Positions 25,266 to 33,721 of a DNA stretch of 64,000 bases are shown one piece after another (within the stretch, counting starts at the first letter, position 1; every line of letters starts with the position of its first letter). The position numbers were made by a program, and so were the translations under genes. This DNA comes from Arthrobacter_M sp030063245 (GTDB lineage Bacteria; Actinomycetota; Actinomycetes; Actinomycetales; Micrococcaceae): the NCBI RefSeq assembly GCF_051131705.1, contig NZ_CP180316.1:4285958-4349957 (forward strand), written 5' to 3'. The notes under the pieces are model-generated. The model worked only from the letters and a program-made list of their open reading frames with translations, was not told the DNA's origin and ran no database searches.

Positions 25266-26768
25266 TTACGGATTATTGACCAGCAGATTCCCCGACACCG
25301 CGTTCCAACCGGCGCTCCGGCTGTGGGCGGGATCTGAATCCGTCGCGATGAGCAGCGCAGCCTGACCGAGTGGGAGGCCGGTGAGCCGGAGTCCCTGGGC
25401 AAAGAAGGTGTCAGTGTCGGTGCAGCGGCTCTGGATCAGTGCACCGTACTGGTCAGCAGCGAGGAAACATATGCCCTCCGCACCTTTCACCGCCGCGAAA
25501 TAGCTCACCGTGCCGGATTTTCCGACCTTCCTCGTATCGGCTGGGGCGATGCCTATGCCGGCCAGCGCGGCGGCCGCAGCAGCGGTAAGCCCATCAGAGG
25601 ACTTTTGTTTTTGCGCCAGCTGCGGAATGAGCCCGATGGCCGACGGGGTTGCAGGCAGGGTTGCCGTCGGTTTCGGAGTGGCTGTCGGCGACGGGGTGGC
25701 AGTCGGCGACGGGGTGGCAGTCGGCGACGGGGTGGCAGTCGGCAGCGGCGACGAAGCCGGAGTCCGTGATGGGGTCGGCAGCGGCGACGAGGCCGGTGTC
25801 GGCGACGGCGACGGCATTGGTGTCGGCGACGGCGACGGCGACGGCTTCGGAGTCGGGCTAGGCGTCGGGGACGGGGACGGGGTAGTCATCGGCTTCGGAA
25901 TAGGCCTCGGCCTTACCGACGGGGTAGGGTCAGGCGCGGGTCGCGGCGACGGGGCCAACGGCGCGGGCGGAGCAAATGCCGCGGCCGGCAACGGCCGCGG
26001 CGCCGCCACGGGAGCCGGGGTCACCCTAAAGGGAAGTCCCGGCGCCGTCGACGGCTCCAGCAGAGGCTCCCCGGAACCCGACGGCGCGGCCATGGTGAAG
26101 TATCTCGACGTTCCCGTGGCCCAGGCCGGCAGTAATACCGTCCCCACGTCCGGGTTCAGCGCGCTGATCATCATGCCGCCGCCCACGTAGATTCCCACAT
26201 GCGACCAATGATCAGGTCCATCCTGATTCTGCGCTACCAGGTCCCCGGGCTGCGGCGCCGATGTCGGAACCATGACTGTCCACTGTTCCGTCCGCGGCAG
26301 ATTGAGACCGGCCTGCCGGTACGCCCACTGCACAAATCCGGAACAGTCCCAGCCAAGAAGAACGCTGGTCCCGCCCCAAACGTAGGGGTGCCCCAGTCCC
26401 GCATACGCTGCCCTGACCACAGCGAGCTGCCCGGTCGCGGAGAGCGGGGCGACGCGGTCCCGCGCTGGAAGCGGGAACATCTGCGTTGGCCAACCGGGTA
26501 TCGGTGCCGGTTCCGAGAGCACGGGACTGCTGGCGAACACCAGTTGGGCGTCGGACGGCGCCAAGACGGCCGCCGTCGTCCTCTCACCGAGCACCGTGCT
26601 GGCTGGACTGTCGATCACGCCCGGTTGCAGTCCATCCGCGTAGGTGGTCCTCAGCGGATCTGTGCTTCCCGTTCCGACGCTGAGGAGGCCGATACCGACC
26701 AGGAACGCGCACGCGGAAGTCAGTGCAGTGCGGCGGCCTTTACGCGGGGCCAAGGGAACGGGACACAA
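25266..26768 (-). CDS. NlpC/P60 family cell-wall hydrolase with proline/threonine-rich stalk
   Basis: A 500-residue exported protein. A signal-type helix (LTSACAFLVGIGLLSVGTGS) is followed by an NlpC/P60 domain at about residues 110-230, with the catalytic Cys in WDCSGFVQWAYRQAG, His in DHWSHVGIYVGGG and Asn in ISALNPDVG. These enzymes cut peptide bonds in peptidoglycan. Residues about 255-385 form a stalk of P, T, S and A with repeats of ATPSPT. A C-terminal domain of about 110 residues (GICFLAADQYGALIQSRCTD) is not one I recognise. The TTG start at 26768 has a clear AGGAGG upstream. Confidence 0.85.
   Translation of the reverse strand: MCPVPLAPRKGRRTALTSACAFLVGIGLLSVGTGSTDPLRTTYADGLQPGVIDSPASTVLGERTTAAVLAPSDAQLVFASSPVLSEPAPIPGWPTQMFPLPARDRVAPLSATGQLAVVRAAYAGLGHPYVWGGTSVLLGWDCSGFVQWAYRQAGLNLPRTEQWTVMVPTSAPQPGDLVAQNQDGPDHWSHVGIYVGGGMMISALNPDVGTVLLPAWATGTSRYFTMAAPSGSGEPLLEPSTAPGLPFRVTPAPVAAPRPLPAAAFAPPAPLAPSPRPAPDPTPSVRPRPIPKPMTTPSPSPTPSPTPKPSPSPSPTPMPSPSPTPASSPLPTPSRTPASSPLPTATPSPTATPSPTATPSPTATPKPTATLPATPSAIGLIPQLAQKQKSSDGLTAAAAAALAGIGIAPADTRKVGKSGTVSYFAAVKGAEGICFLAADQYGALIQSRCTDTDTFFAQGLRLTGLPLGQAALLIATDSDPAHSRSAGWNAVSGNLLVNNP
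25684..25737. repeat. Three 18-bp tandem repeats in the stalk of the NlpC/P60 gene
   Basis: GTCGGCGACGGGGTGGCA occurs three times in perfect tandem, encoding ATPSPT units on the minus strand. More degenerate copies extend to about 25910. Such repeats can change copy number by slippage and so alter stalk length. Confidence 0.85.
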
Positions 26769-26872
26769 AAGCTACCTCCTGAGGCTCGGCCAACGGTAGT
26801 ACCGAGGGTACGCCGAATGAGGCCGGAGGCAATAGGTACTTTTCAGGCTATCAGCAGATGGTGGAACGGCCC

Positions 26873-27274
26873 TTAAAATCCTTCGGTGTCCACCGGAAAG
26901 CGCGACTGCAGCTGCTCACCGTCGGCGTGGCTGTAGGCGGTGACGATGCGTCCCCTGCCTAACCCTCCGATGGATGAGGCTGGGAAGTCCGCGGTGACTG
27001 TGGTGCCGTCAAGAGTGACACCGGAGTGGTTGTGGTGTTCCTGGTCCACCTGCTCGTGGTTGAACGTGGAAAAGTCCACCAGATCGCCGTTGACGAATTC
27101 AATGGACAGCCGGCGCTGGTGTGAATAGTCCTCACTGGCGGCAACCATTCCCATCAGATAACTGCCATGCGTCGGCATGGACTTGCTCAGTTGGAAGCGT
27201 ACGCACAGCCTGTCGCCGTTTTCCTGTGCAGAAACACGGATCAGCTGCGGAACGCTGGAATGTGGAGTGCTCAT
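26873..27274 (-). CDS. Hypothetical protein
   Basis: A 133-residue soluble protein (MSTPHSSVPQLIRVSAQENG at the start). It is rich in beta-strand-like segments (RLCVRFQLSKSM, RRLSIEFVNGDLVDFSTFNH, GTTVTADFPASSIGGLGRGR) with several His residues in the middle (NHEQVDQEHHNHSG). No family is recognised. It is a single gene between the NlpC/P60 gene and the IS630 element; the upstream 180 bases show no clear promoter. Confidence 0.55.
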   Translation of the reverse strand: MSTPHSSVPQLIRVSAQENGDRLCVRFQLSKSMPTHGSYLMGMVAASEDYSHQRRLSIEFVNGDLVDFSTFNHEQVDQEHHNHSGVTLDGTTVTADFPASSIGGLGRGRIVTAYSHADGEQLQSRFPVDTEGF

Positions 27275-27454
27275 GGCCGAAGTCCCTCGTGTGATGGTCC
27301 GATAGCTCGGAGCGTAGCACCGGCCCGGCCCTGCAGCTACCCGCGGGGCCCCGACGACGCGGATCGGCGGCGAGGCCCTGCAGGGTCAACCCGCGGGCCA
27401 CACCCGAATAGTCCGACGGCTCGTTCGGCCAGCGGCACGCTTGATCAGCGGTTC

Positions 27455-28590
27455 TAGTGTAGCGTGTCGTTGATTCCTTTGGGTCTGATTGTTTGTCAGA
27501 CTTGATCCATGGTTTATCTGGCAAAGGCACTTCAGTTGCGCGACGGGGACCGGGGCGCCCTGGAAGCGTTGACTCGTGGGAATTCTTCCACTGCGACGTT
27601 GGCGTTGCGGGCGCGCACGGTTTTGTTGGCTGCTGACGGGATGCCGAATGTCCAGATTGAGAAGATCACCGGGTTTTCGGCGCCCACGGTTTTGAAGTGG
27701 CGCAACCGCTATGCCGAGGGCGGGATCGAGGCCCTGTCCGATGTCCAGCGCCCGGGCCGGGAGCGGGAGATCGACGAACTCGCCCTGATTGCCGACACCC
27801 TGACCAATGACGGGAACCCGCCGGCGGAGCTGGGGATCTCGCACTGGTCCGCGCGCATCATGGCCGAACGCCACGGAATCTCTTTTTCGTCCGTGGCCCG
27901 AATCTGGCGCCGTTGGAAGATCCAGCCGCATCGGATCGAGACGTTTAAATTCTCCACCGACCCGGCCCTGGAGTCCAAGCTCCGGGACGTGGTGGGCCTG
28001 TACATGTCCCCGCCGGAAAACGCGGTGGTGGTGAGCATTGATGAGAAGACCCAAATCCAGGCACTGTCCCGCACCGGCCCGGACCAGCCGCTGTCCCCGA
28101 CCCACCCGCTGCAGCAGACGCACGACTACAAGCGCAACGGCACCACCACCTTGTTCGCCGCCTTGGAGGTTCTCACCGGCAAACTCAGCGCGAACGCCTT
28201 CTACCCAAAGCACACCAACATCGAGTTCGTCGATTTCCTGAGCCGGGTCGCCCACGCCCACCCCGGGGTTGAGCTGCATGTCATCTGCGACAACTATGCG
28301 ACCCATAAGCACCAGAACGTGAAGGACTGGCTGGCCGAAAACCCGCGCGTGAGCCTGCATTTCACCCCGACCAGCTGTTCCTGGCTGAACATGGTGGAGA
28401 TCTTCTTCGGGATCATCACCCGCCAGTGCCTCAAACGCGGAGCATTCAGCTCCGTGAAAGAGCTGGAGGAAACCATGGAACGCTACATCGAGAACTACAA
28501 CCAGGACGCCAAACCATTCACCTGGACCAAGTCAGCGGAGTATCTCCTGGGCAAGATGAAACGCAAACAAACCATTAACACGGAACACTA
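27455..28590 (+). mobile_element. IS630-family insertion sequence
   Basis: The element is bounded by TA dinucleotides at 27455-27456 and 28589-28590, the usual duplicated target of IS630/Tc1-like elements. Its ends are imperfect inverted repeats (GTGTAGCGTGTCG on the left and GTGTTCCGTGTTA read inward from the right). The interior is about 1.13 kb with one transposase gene. The right TA lies within the stop codon of the response regulator at 28588. Confidence 0.85.
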
Positions 28591-28591
28591 G
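27509..28591 (+). CDS. IS630-family transposase
   Basis: A 360-residue DDE transposase in one frame. The N-terminal helix-turn-helix region (NVQIEKITGFSAPTVLKWRN) binds the ends. The catalytic residues are in VVSIDEKTQIQAL, HVICDNYATHKHQ and SWLNMVEIFFGIITRQ, the D-D-E pattern of IS630. The length is normal, so it may be active. The final TAG uses the duplicated TA and the first host base, so the stop codon is completed by the target site. Confidence 0.94.
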   Translation: MVYLAKALQLRDGDRGALEALTRGNSSTATLALRARTVLLAADGMPNVQIEKITGFSAPTVLKWRNRYAEGGIEALSDVQRPGREREIDELALIADTLTNDGNPPAELGISHWSARIMAERHGISFSSVARIWRRWKIQPHRIETFKFSTDPALESKLRDVVGLYMSPPENAVVVSIDEKTQIQALSRTGPDQPLSPTHPLQQTHDYKRNGTTTLFAALEVLTGKLSANAFYPKHTNIEFVDFLSRVAHAHPGVELHVICDNYATHKHQNVKDWLAENPRVSLHFTPTSCSWLNMVEIFFGIITRQCLKRGAFSSVKELEETMERYIENYNQDAKPFTWTKSAEYLLGKMKRKQTINTEH

Positions 28592-29241
28592 CGGCCGGAG
28601 GCGCGGATAATCCTGCGCTGCGTGGCCACGGAAATCGCGGCCGTCCGGTTATCCACGCCCAGCTTCTCGTAGATGTGCACCAGATGCGTCTTGACCGTCG
28701 CCTCCGAGATGAACAGGGCCTTGGCGATGGCACGATTGGACATTCCGGTGGCCAGCAGCTCCACCAGCTGCACTTCCCGCACCGACAGTGCCGGCTCAGG
28801 GTTACGGATCCGGCCCATCAGCCGGGCCGCCACCTCCGGGGCCAGCGCGGTCTGTCCGGCCGCGGCAGACATTACCGCCTGCAGGATCTGTTCCGGCGGC
28901 GCGTCCTTGAGCATTTATCCGCTGGCACCGGCCTCAACCGCTGCCAGGATGTCCGCATCCGTGTCATACGTGGTCAGAATCAGCACCGGGGGCGGCGACG
29001 GCAGGGATCTGATCTTTGCTGTGGCGATGACACCGTCCATCCCGGCGCCCATCTGCAGATCCATCAGCACCACGTCCACCTGCTCACCCAGCGTCGTCAG
29101 GCGCGCCAGCTCGCGCAGGGCGGCGCCGCCGTCGGCTGCTTCCGCGGCGACCGTTATGCCCTCGAATTCGGTGAGCATGGCGCGCAGCCCGGCGCGCACC
29201 ACGGGGTGGTCATCAACCAGCAGCAGTCGGATTTCAGACAT
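28588..29241 (-). pseudogene. NarL/LuxR-type response regulator split by a nonsense codon
   Basis: The receiver starts at the ATG at 29241 (MSEIRLLLVDDHPVVRAGLR) and contains VVLMDLQMGAGMDGVIATAK with the phosphoacceptor Asp. It ends at TAA (28915-28917) after AAVEAGASG. The very next codon is ATG and the frame continues as MLKDAPPEQILQAVMSAA through the HTH (LSVREVQLVELLATGMSNRA, TVKTHLVHIYEKLG) to 28588. Homologues read GASGYLLKDA here, so one base change turned Tyr into a stop. TAAATG would permit re-initiation, giving separate receiver and DNA-binding parts. An IS630 element sits in its final stop codon. Confidence 0.85.
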
Positions 29242-30640
29242 CGTTCCCCTTGTCTGCGGGGCCATCCCGGACGGCACTATCGCGATCGACGACCTCCAAT
29301 TCGTCGCCGTCCCCGACACCATTTCCCAGACCGGCGCCTTCACGGTCGCCCCTATCCGGCGGAACGGCCGGTTCCAGCGGCAGGCGCAAAGCCACCACGG
29401 TGCCTTCGCCGGGAGCGGATTCCAACGCCAGCGTCCCGTTCTGCGCTCCGACGCGCTCACGCAGGTAGCGCAGCCCGTATCCGCTGCCGTCCGCCCGCGC
29501 CGGCGCCGGCGCCGGATCAAAGCCCACGCCGTCGTCGTAAATGTCCATCGTCACTTCGCTCCCCAGGGAGCTGAGGGTGACGACGGCGGTCCCGGCCTTC
29601 GCGTGCAGCCAGACGTTGGCCAGGCTGGACTGCGCCGCGCGCAACAGGGTGACCTGGTACGGCTGCGGCAGCTCCACGGGTTCGCCATCGAGCTCGAACC
29701 TGCAGCGCAGGCCAACGCCGCGGGCGGCCGCCTCCGTCTCCGTCTTCTCGCAGAGCCGGCGCAGGCTCTCCACCAGCGACGACTCCTGCAGCTGCGGGGA
29801 CGACAGGCCACGGACAAAGTTCCGGGCCTCGGCCAGCGAATCCGCCGCGGTCTGCTGCACCATCGCCAACCGGTTCCGCGCGGTGAACGGATCCCCGGTG
29901 CTCAGCGATTTATCCGCGGCCCGCGAAAGCAGCACGATGCTGGAAAAACCCTGCGCCAGGGTGTCGTGGATTTCACGGGCCAGCCGCTCGCGCTCGGCCA
30001 GCACACCGGCGTCGTGCTGGGTTCTTGCCAGTTCGGCCCGGGTCCGGCGGAGCTCATCCGCGGCACGGCGCTGGAGTTCGCCCTCCAGGTACAGCGCCCG
30101 GTAGGCGATCCCGGTTGCGATCGAGAAAACGGCGCCGAGCACCGGCCCCACCACGGCCGCCGCCGCCGGTACGGCAAGCCCGCTGGCGGCCCACTGCGAC
30201 GCGATGACGGCCGCGGTCATGAGCGCAACGGTCACTATCGCCAGCCGACGCGGGAGCACGTGAATATGCAGGAAGAACAGCGGAAACGCCAGCCAGGAAA
30301 ATTCGGCACTTCCGGCGAGCAGGACGCCCCAGAGTGCGGTGACCGTGGCCAGCCAGAAGATGGCATACCGGCCCGGATCCAGCGCGGAGAGTCCTGCCGC
30401 GTACCGCTTTTCGAGTACGGTTCCGGCCAGAAACACCAGCGCCAGAAGGACGGCGACGGCCAGCAGCGCCCAGCGTGCCGGGCCATCCTGGACCGTGGTG
30501 AGGAGCCGGACGACGGCGATCGTCAGCAGCAGCGCGAAGCCGACATGCAAGGTGACCCGCAGGAAACGCAGGATCAGGACGCTGGAGGAGGCGGGGCTGC
30601 CCGCTGCGGCCGGCGCGGGGACTGGTTCCGGGGCAGGCAT
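29234..30640 (-). CDS. NarL-family sensor histidine kinase
   Basis: A 468-residue membrane kinase. Five or six N-terminal helices (LRVTLHVGFALLLTIAVVRL to VVGPVLGAVFSIATGIAYRA) are followed by a coiled coil, the H-box LAREIHDTLAQGFSSIVLLS with the phosphorylated His near residue 235, and a HATPase domain (DDGVGFDP, GYGLRYLRERVGAQNG). It overlaps the start of its response regulator by eight bases. The 35-residue tail after the ATPase domain is rich in D and G. It is divergent from an FtsX/ATPase ABC pair, a usual target of such systems. Because the regulator is broken, signalling may be lost. Confidence 0.9.
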   Translation of the reverse strand: MPAPEPVPAPAAAGSPASSSVLILRFLRVTLHVGFALLLTIAVVRLLTTVQDGPARWALLAVAVLLALVFLAGTVLEKRYAAGLSALDPGRYAIFWLATVTALWGVLLAGSAEFSWLAFPLFFLHIHVLPRRLAIVTVALMTAAVIASQWAASGLAVPAAAAVVGPVLGAVFSIATGIAYRALYLEGELQRRAADELRRTRAELARTQHDAGVLAERERLAREIHDTLAQGFSSIVLLSRAADKSLSTGDPFTARNRLAMVQQTAADSLAEARNFVRGLSSPQLQESSLVESLRRLCEKTETEAAARGVGLRCRFELDGEPVELPQPYQVTLLRAAQSSLANVWLHAKAGTAVVTLSSLGSEVTMDIYDDGVGFDPAPAPARADGSGYGLRYLRERVGAQNGTLALESAPGEGTVVALRLPLEPAVPPDRGDREGAGLGNGVGDGDELEVVDRDSAVRDGPADKGNDV

Positions 30641-30816
30641 AGCACCAGCTTAGGCGCTGCCGGAGACGAGCGGATCATACGAATGGTTGATGGGGCGATC
30701 AGCCGCCCGGTCAGCGGGGATCATCCGACTCCCCGATGTTGAAGGCACTGATCGGCGGGAAAGTGGAAGTACGAGATGTTCCGCCGCTTCGGCACCCGAC
30801 TGAAAGAAGAAAAACC

Positions 30817-31938
30817 GTGTTTCTCGCCATCCGCGATATCCGCTTTGCGAAGGGCCGTTTCGCCCTCATGGGCGGCGTCGTCGCCCTGATCACCGTGCTG
30901 CTGGTCATGCTCTCCGGCCTCACTGCCGGACTGGGCAATCAGTCAACGTCTGCCATCGCGGAGCTTGGCGCCAGCAGCAGCACCAAGGCGGTCGACACCA
31001 TCGCCTTTGGCGCACCCGGCAGCACTGATCCCAAGGCATCCTTTACGGAGAGAGAGGTGACCGCCGCACAGGTGCAAAGCTGGAAGACGCAGCCGGGCGT
31101 GGCCAATGCCGAGCCTGTTGGCATCAGCCAGACCCGTTTCCAGGGTGCCGGCGGCAACAACGGGACCACCAATGTGGCGGTCTTCGGTGTCCAGGCGGGC
31201 GGCAGCCTGGCCCCCGCGCCCGTTACCGCAGACACCGTTGTCATCGGTAAAACCGTGGCAAAGGACCTTTCACTCTCGGTCGGCGATAAGGCCAGTGTGG
31301 GCGATACCGAGCTGACCATCAGCGCCATCGTCGATGACCAGTGGTACTCACATACCGGTGTCGTGTGGACCGCCCAGCCCACCTGGGCCGCGCTGGCGCA
31401 CCTGACGGACAAGGATCAGGTGGGCACGGTCCTCGCGGTCAGCTACGCCGATGGGGCTGTGATTGGTGACAGGGTCGATGAGGCTGCGGCCAACAGCGCC
31501 GCCAACACGGTGAGCACCTCCCGTACCGGATCCTTCCAGGCCCTGGGTTCCTACAAGAGCGAAAACGGCTCGTTGATGCTCATGCAGGCGTTCCTTTACG
31601 GCATCTCCGCCCTGGTGATCGTGGCCTTCCTGACGGTCTGGACCGTCCAGCGGACCCGCGACATCGCGGTCCTAAAGGCGATGGGCGCCTCCGGCTCCTA
31701 TGTGCTCCGGGACGCCATCACCCAGGCGGCCATCGTCCTGCTCGCAGGAGCCGCCATCGGTGGCCTGATCGGCATCACCGGCGGCTTCTTCGCCGCGACG
31801 GCCGCGCCCTTCCTGGTTTCACCCGCCACCACGCTGCTGCCGATTGTGGGCATTGTGCTGCTGGGACTGGCCGGCTCCGCCCTGGCCGTCCGCCGGGTGA
31901 CCAAGGTGGACGCGCTGATTGCCCTCGGCGGCAACTAA
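30817..31938 (+). CDS. ABC transporter permease, FtsX/MacB-like
   Basis: A 373-residue protein with one N-terminal helix (FALMGGVVALITVLLVMLSG), a periplasmic-side domain of about 220 residues rich in G, A and T, and three C-terminal helices (FLYGISALVIVAFLTVWTVQ, AITQAAIVLLAGAAIGGLIG, LLPIVGIVLLGLAGSALAVR). TRDIAVLKAMGASGSYVLRD is the FtsX-family motif. These transporters do not import but act on envelope stress or export. The GTG at 30817 is preceded by GAAAGAAG. The ATPase gene follows, and the two-component genes are divergent. Confidence 0.88.
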   Translation: MFLAIRDIRFAKGRFALMGGVVALITVLLVMLSGLTAGLGNQSTSAIAELGASSSTKAVDTIAFGAPGSTDPKASFTEREVTAAQVQSWKTQPGVANAEPVGISQTRFQGAGGNNGTTNVAVFGVQAGGSLAPAPVTADTVVIGKTVAKDLSLSVGDKASVGDTELTISAIVDDQWYSHTGVVWTAQPTWAALAHLTDKDQVGTVLAVSYADGAVIGDRVDEAAANSAANTVSTSRTGSFQALGSYKSENGSLMLMQAFLYGISALVIVAFLTVWTVQRTRDIAVLKAMGASGSYVLRDAITQAAIVLLAGAAIGGLIGITGGFFAATAAPFLVSPATTLLPIVGIVLLGLAGSALAVRRVTKVDALIALGGN

Positions 31939-32022
31939 CCACAATCTGAGGTGCCCGCGATGGGGCCCCTCAACGAAAACACCCCCGCTATGAGCACCTC
32001 AGTTCCTGAAAGGACCTTCCTC

Positions 32023-32772
32023 ATGGCTTCCACCACTCTCGGCCCGCTCTCCCCGACACCGACACCTACACCGACGCGCACCGGCGCACCGTTGAGCCTC
32101 ATCAACGTCACCCTCGAATACCCGGACGGCGAGGGAACCATCAAGGCGATGGACGACGTCAGCATGGAGGTCAGCGCCGGCCAGATGATGGCCCTCGTCG
32201 GGCCCTCGGGTTCGGGCAAGTCCAGCCTGCTGGCGGCGGCCGCCACCCTGGTCCGCCCCACCAGCGGACTGGTGATCATTGACGGCACCGACGCGACGGG
32301 CCTCAAGGACAAGGAACTCACGACGCTGCGGCGCGACAAGGTCGGCATCATCTTTCAACAGCCAAACCTGCTGGCCGCACTGACTGCAGCGGAACAGCTC
32401 GTTATCGGCGACCACCTGCGCGGGAAGCCGCTCAAAGCGGCACGGTCAAAGGCCGCCGAGCTGCTGGACATCGTCGGTCTGGCGTCGTCGGCCAACAAAC
32501 GCCCGCACCCGCTCTCCGGGGGTCAGCGCCAGCGTGTCAACATTGCCCGCGCCCTGATGGGCGACCCGACGGTGCTGCTGGTGGATGAGCCGACGGCGGC
32601 GCTTGATCATGAGCGCAGCGACGCCATTGTCCGGCTGCTGCGCCGGGTCACGGACGAATTCCAGCTGGCCACCGTCATGGTGACCCACGACACCGAGTTT
32701 GTTCCGCTTACGGATGCCGTGGCCACGATGCGCGATGGCAAGCTGTCCGCCGCCGTCCCGACGCATTCCTGA
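32023..32772 (+). CDS. ABC transporter ATP-binding protein, LolD/MacB-like
   Basis: A 249-residue ATPase. Walker A GPSGSGKSSLLAAAATLVRP, the Q-loop GIIFQQPNLLAALTAAEQLV, signature LSGGQRQRVNIARALMGDPT and Walker B VLLVDEPTAALDHERS are all intact. It pairs with the FtsX-like permease 85 bases upstream. The N-terminus is rich in T and P (SPTPTPTPTRTGAP) before the fold begins. Start choice is uncertain: the ATG at 32023 has AAGGA nine bases upstream; an earlier ATG at 31990 is possible. Confidence 0.9.
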   Translation: MASTTLGPLSPTPTPTPTRTGAPLSLINVTLEYPDGEGTIKAMDDVSMEVSAGQMMALVGPSGSGKSSLLAAAATLVRPTSGLVIIDGTDATGLKDKELTTLRRDKVGIIFQQPNLLAALTAAEQLVIGDHLRGKPLKAARSKAAELLDIVGLASSANKRPHPLSGGQRQRVNIARALMGDPTVLLVDEPTAALDHERSDAIVRLLRRVTDEFQLATVMVTHDTEFVPLTDAVATMRDGKLSAAVPTHS

Positions 32773-32814
32773 TCCGGCCGGAAATACAGCGGAGTACCCC
32801 GCAGGGGACGGAAT

Positions 32815-32844
32815 CCGGGCGCCGCTGTTACCCGCGGCGCCCGG
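32815..32844 (+). terminator. Strong GC hairpin after the ABC operon
   Basis: CCGGGCGCCGC and GCGGCGCCCGG form an 11-pair perfect stem with an eight-base loop, 43 bases past the ATPase stop codon. There is no T-run, so termination may be weak or Rho-dependent. Confidence 0.5.
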
Positions 32845-32974
32845 TCCCTGACCGGCGTGCCCCGCGCCGAGCTCATTTTCAGCATGCAATACTGAAATTT
32901 GAGCGCAACGGAAGAGAGGGAGCGGCACCGCCCGACCGCCACCGGGCGGACCACGGGGGCGTCCGGCCGAGATC

Positions 32975-33721
32975 ATGAAAAAAAGACCCTTAGTGGTACG
33001 CCTGGTGGGAGCCGCGCTGACGCTTGTGCTCCTGTGGCAGGGCCTCGCCACCGTCAGCTATCTCAGCGGTTCCAGCCAGCTCGCAAATATTGCCGGTAAG
33101 GGAACCATCAATGCCTACATGACCCCCCTGTTCAAACAGTACTGGTCGGTATTCGCCCCCGATCCGATCCAGGTGGATACGGAGCTTCTGGTCCGGGCCC
33201 AGATCAACGGCACAGACACCGAGTGGTTCAATATCTCCCAGGCCGACGTGGACAGGTCCATCCTGCACCAGCCCGTGCCCTCCCGGCTGTACCTGACCAA
33301 CTTCCAGCTCACCTCGCACTATCAGGTATCCGCCGGGCTGCTCCCGCAGAACCTGCAAAACGTGCCGAAGCAGCCATTCGTCGGATCCGACTGGCTGGAA
33401 CGGATGAAGAAGGATCTGGCCGATACCGGCTCAGCCGCGGACACCGCGGCCGTCACGCAGTTCGTTAAGGATGAAACGGCGATGACGTCCATGGTCAGCT
33501 CCGTGGCCCGGGCACGCTGGGGCGACGGTGTCACGGCGGTCCAATTCACGATCCGGACCATCCCGGTAAAACCCTACGCCGAGCGGAACAATAACGACTA
33601 TCAGGTCACGGCGACGGATTTCGAAGCGGGCTGGCGCGGCGTCATCCAGGTTCCAGACATAGATTTGGCCGCCATCGAGGCCATGTACGGCACGAAGGCG
33701 GCACCCCATGTCAGCAACTAA
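32975..33721 (+). CDS. DUF5819 family protein (SdpA-like partner of HTTM)
   Basis: A 248-residue protein with one N-terminal helix (LVGAALTLVLLWQGLATVSY) and an extracytoplasmic domain. YMTPLFKQYWSVFAPDPIQV is a hallmark of DUF5819; most members have 'W.lFaP.P' and are encoded beside an HTTM protein. It overlaps the next gene by 14 bases. In Bacillus subtilis, the analogous SdpA and SdpB proteins are required for maturation of the SDP killing factor, but no SdpC-like toxin gene is visible here. Confidence 0.82.
   Translation: MKKRPLVVRLVGAALTLVLLWQGLATVSYLSGSSQLANIAGKGTINAYMTPLFKQYWSVFAPDPIQVDTELLVRAQINGTDTEWFNISQADVDRSILHQPVPSRLYLTNFQLTSHYQVSAGLLPQNLQNVPKQPFVGSDWLERMKKDLADTGSAADTAAVTQFVKDETAMTSMVSSVARARWGDGVTAVQFTIRTIPVKPYAERNNNDYQVTATDFEAGWRGVIQVPDIDLAAIEAMYGTKAAPHVSN

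Noticed and set aside
25684..25910. Possible CRISPR-like array from regular repeats
   Set aside because: Repeats are contiguous without spacers and lie in a coding stalk; no cas genes are present.
25510..26190. Glycine-rich plus-strand frame with long GDG repeats
   Set aside because: It is the complement of the P/T repeat stalk of the NlpC/P60 gene, not a separate repeat protein.
27386..28360. 324-codon minus-strand frame over the IS630 transposase
   Set aside because: The plus strand encodes a full IS630 transposase with DDE motifs.
28673..30742. 689-codon open frame on the plus strand
   Set aside because: It lies antisense to the kinase and response regulator genes, which have clear domains; the long frame is a GC-rich codon shadow with no domain of its own.
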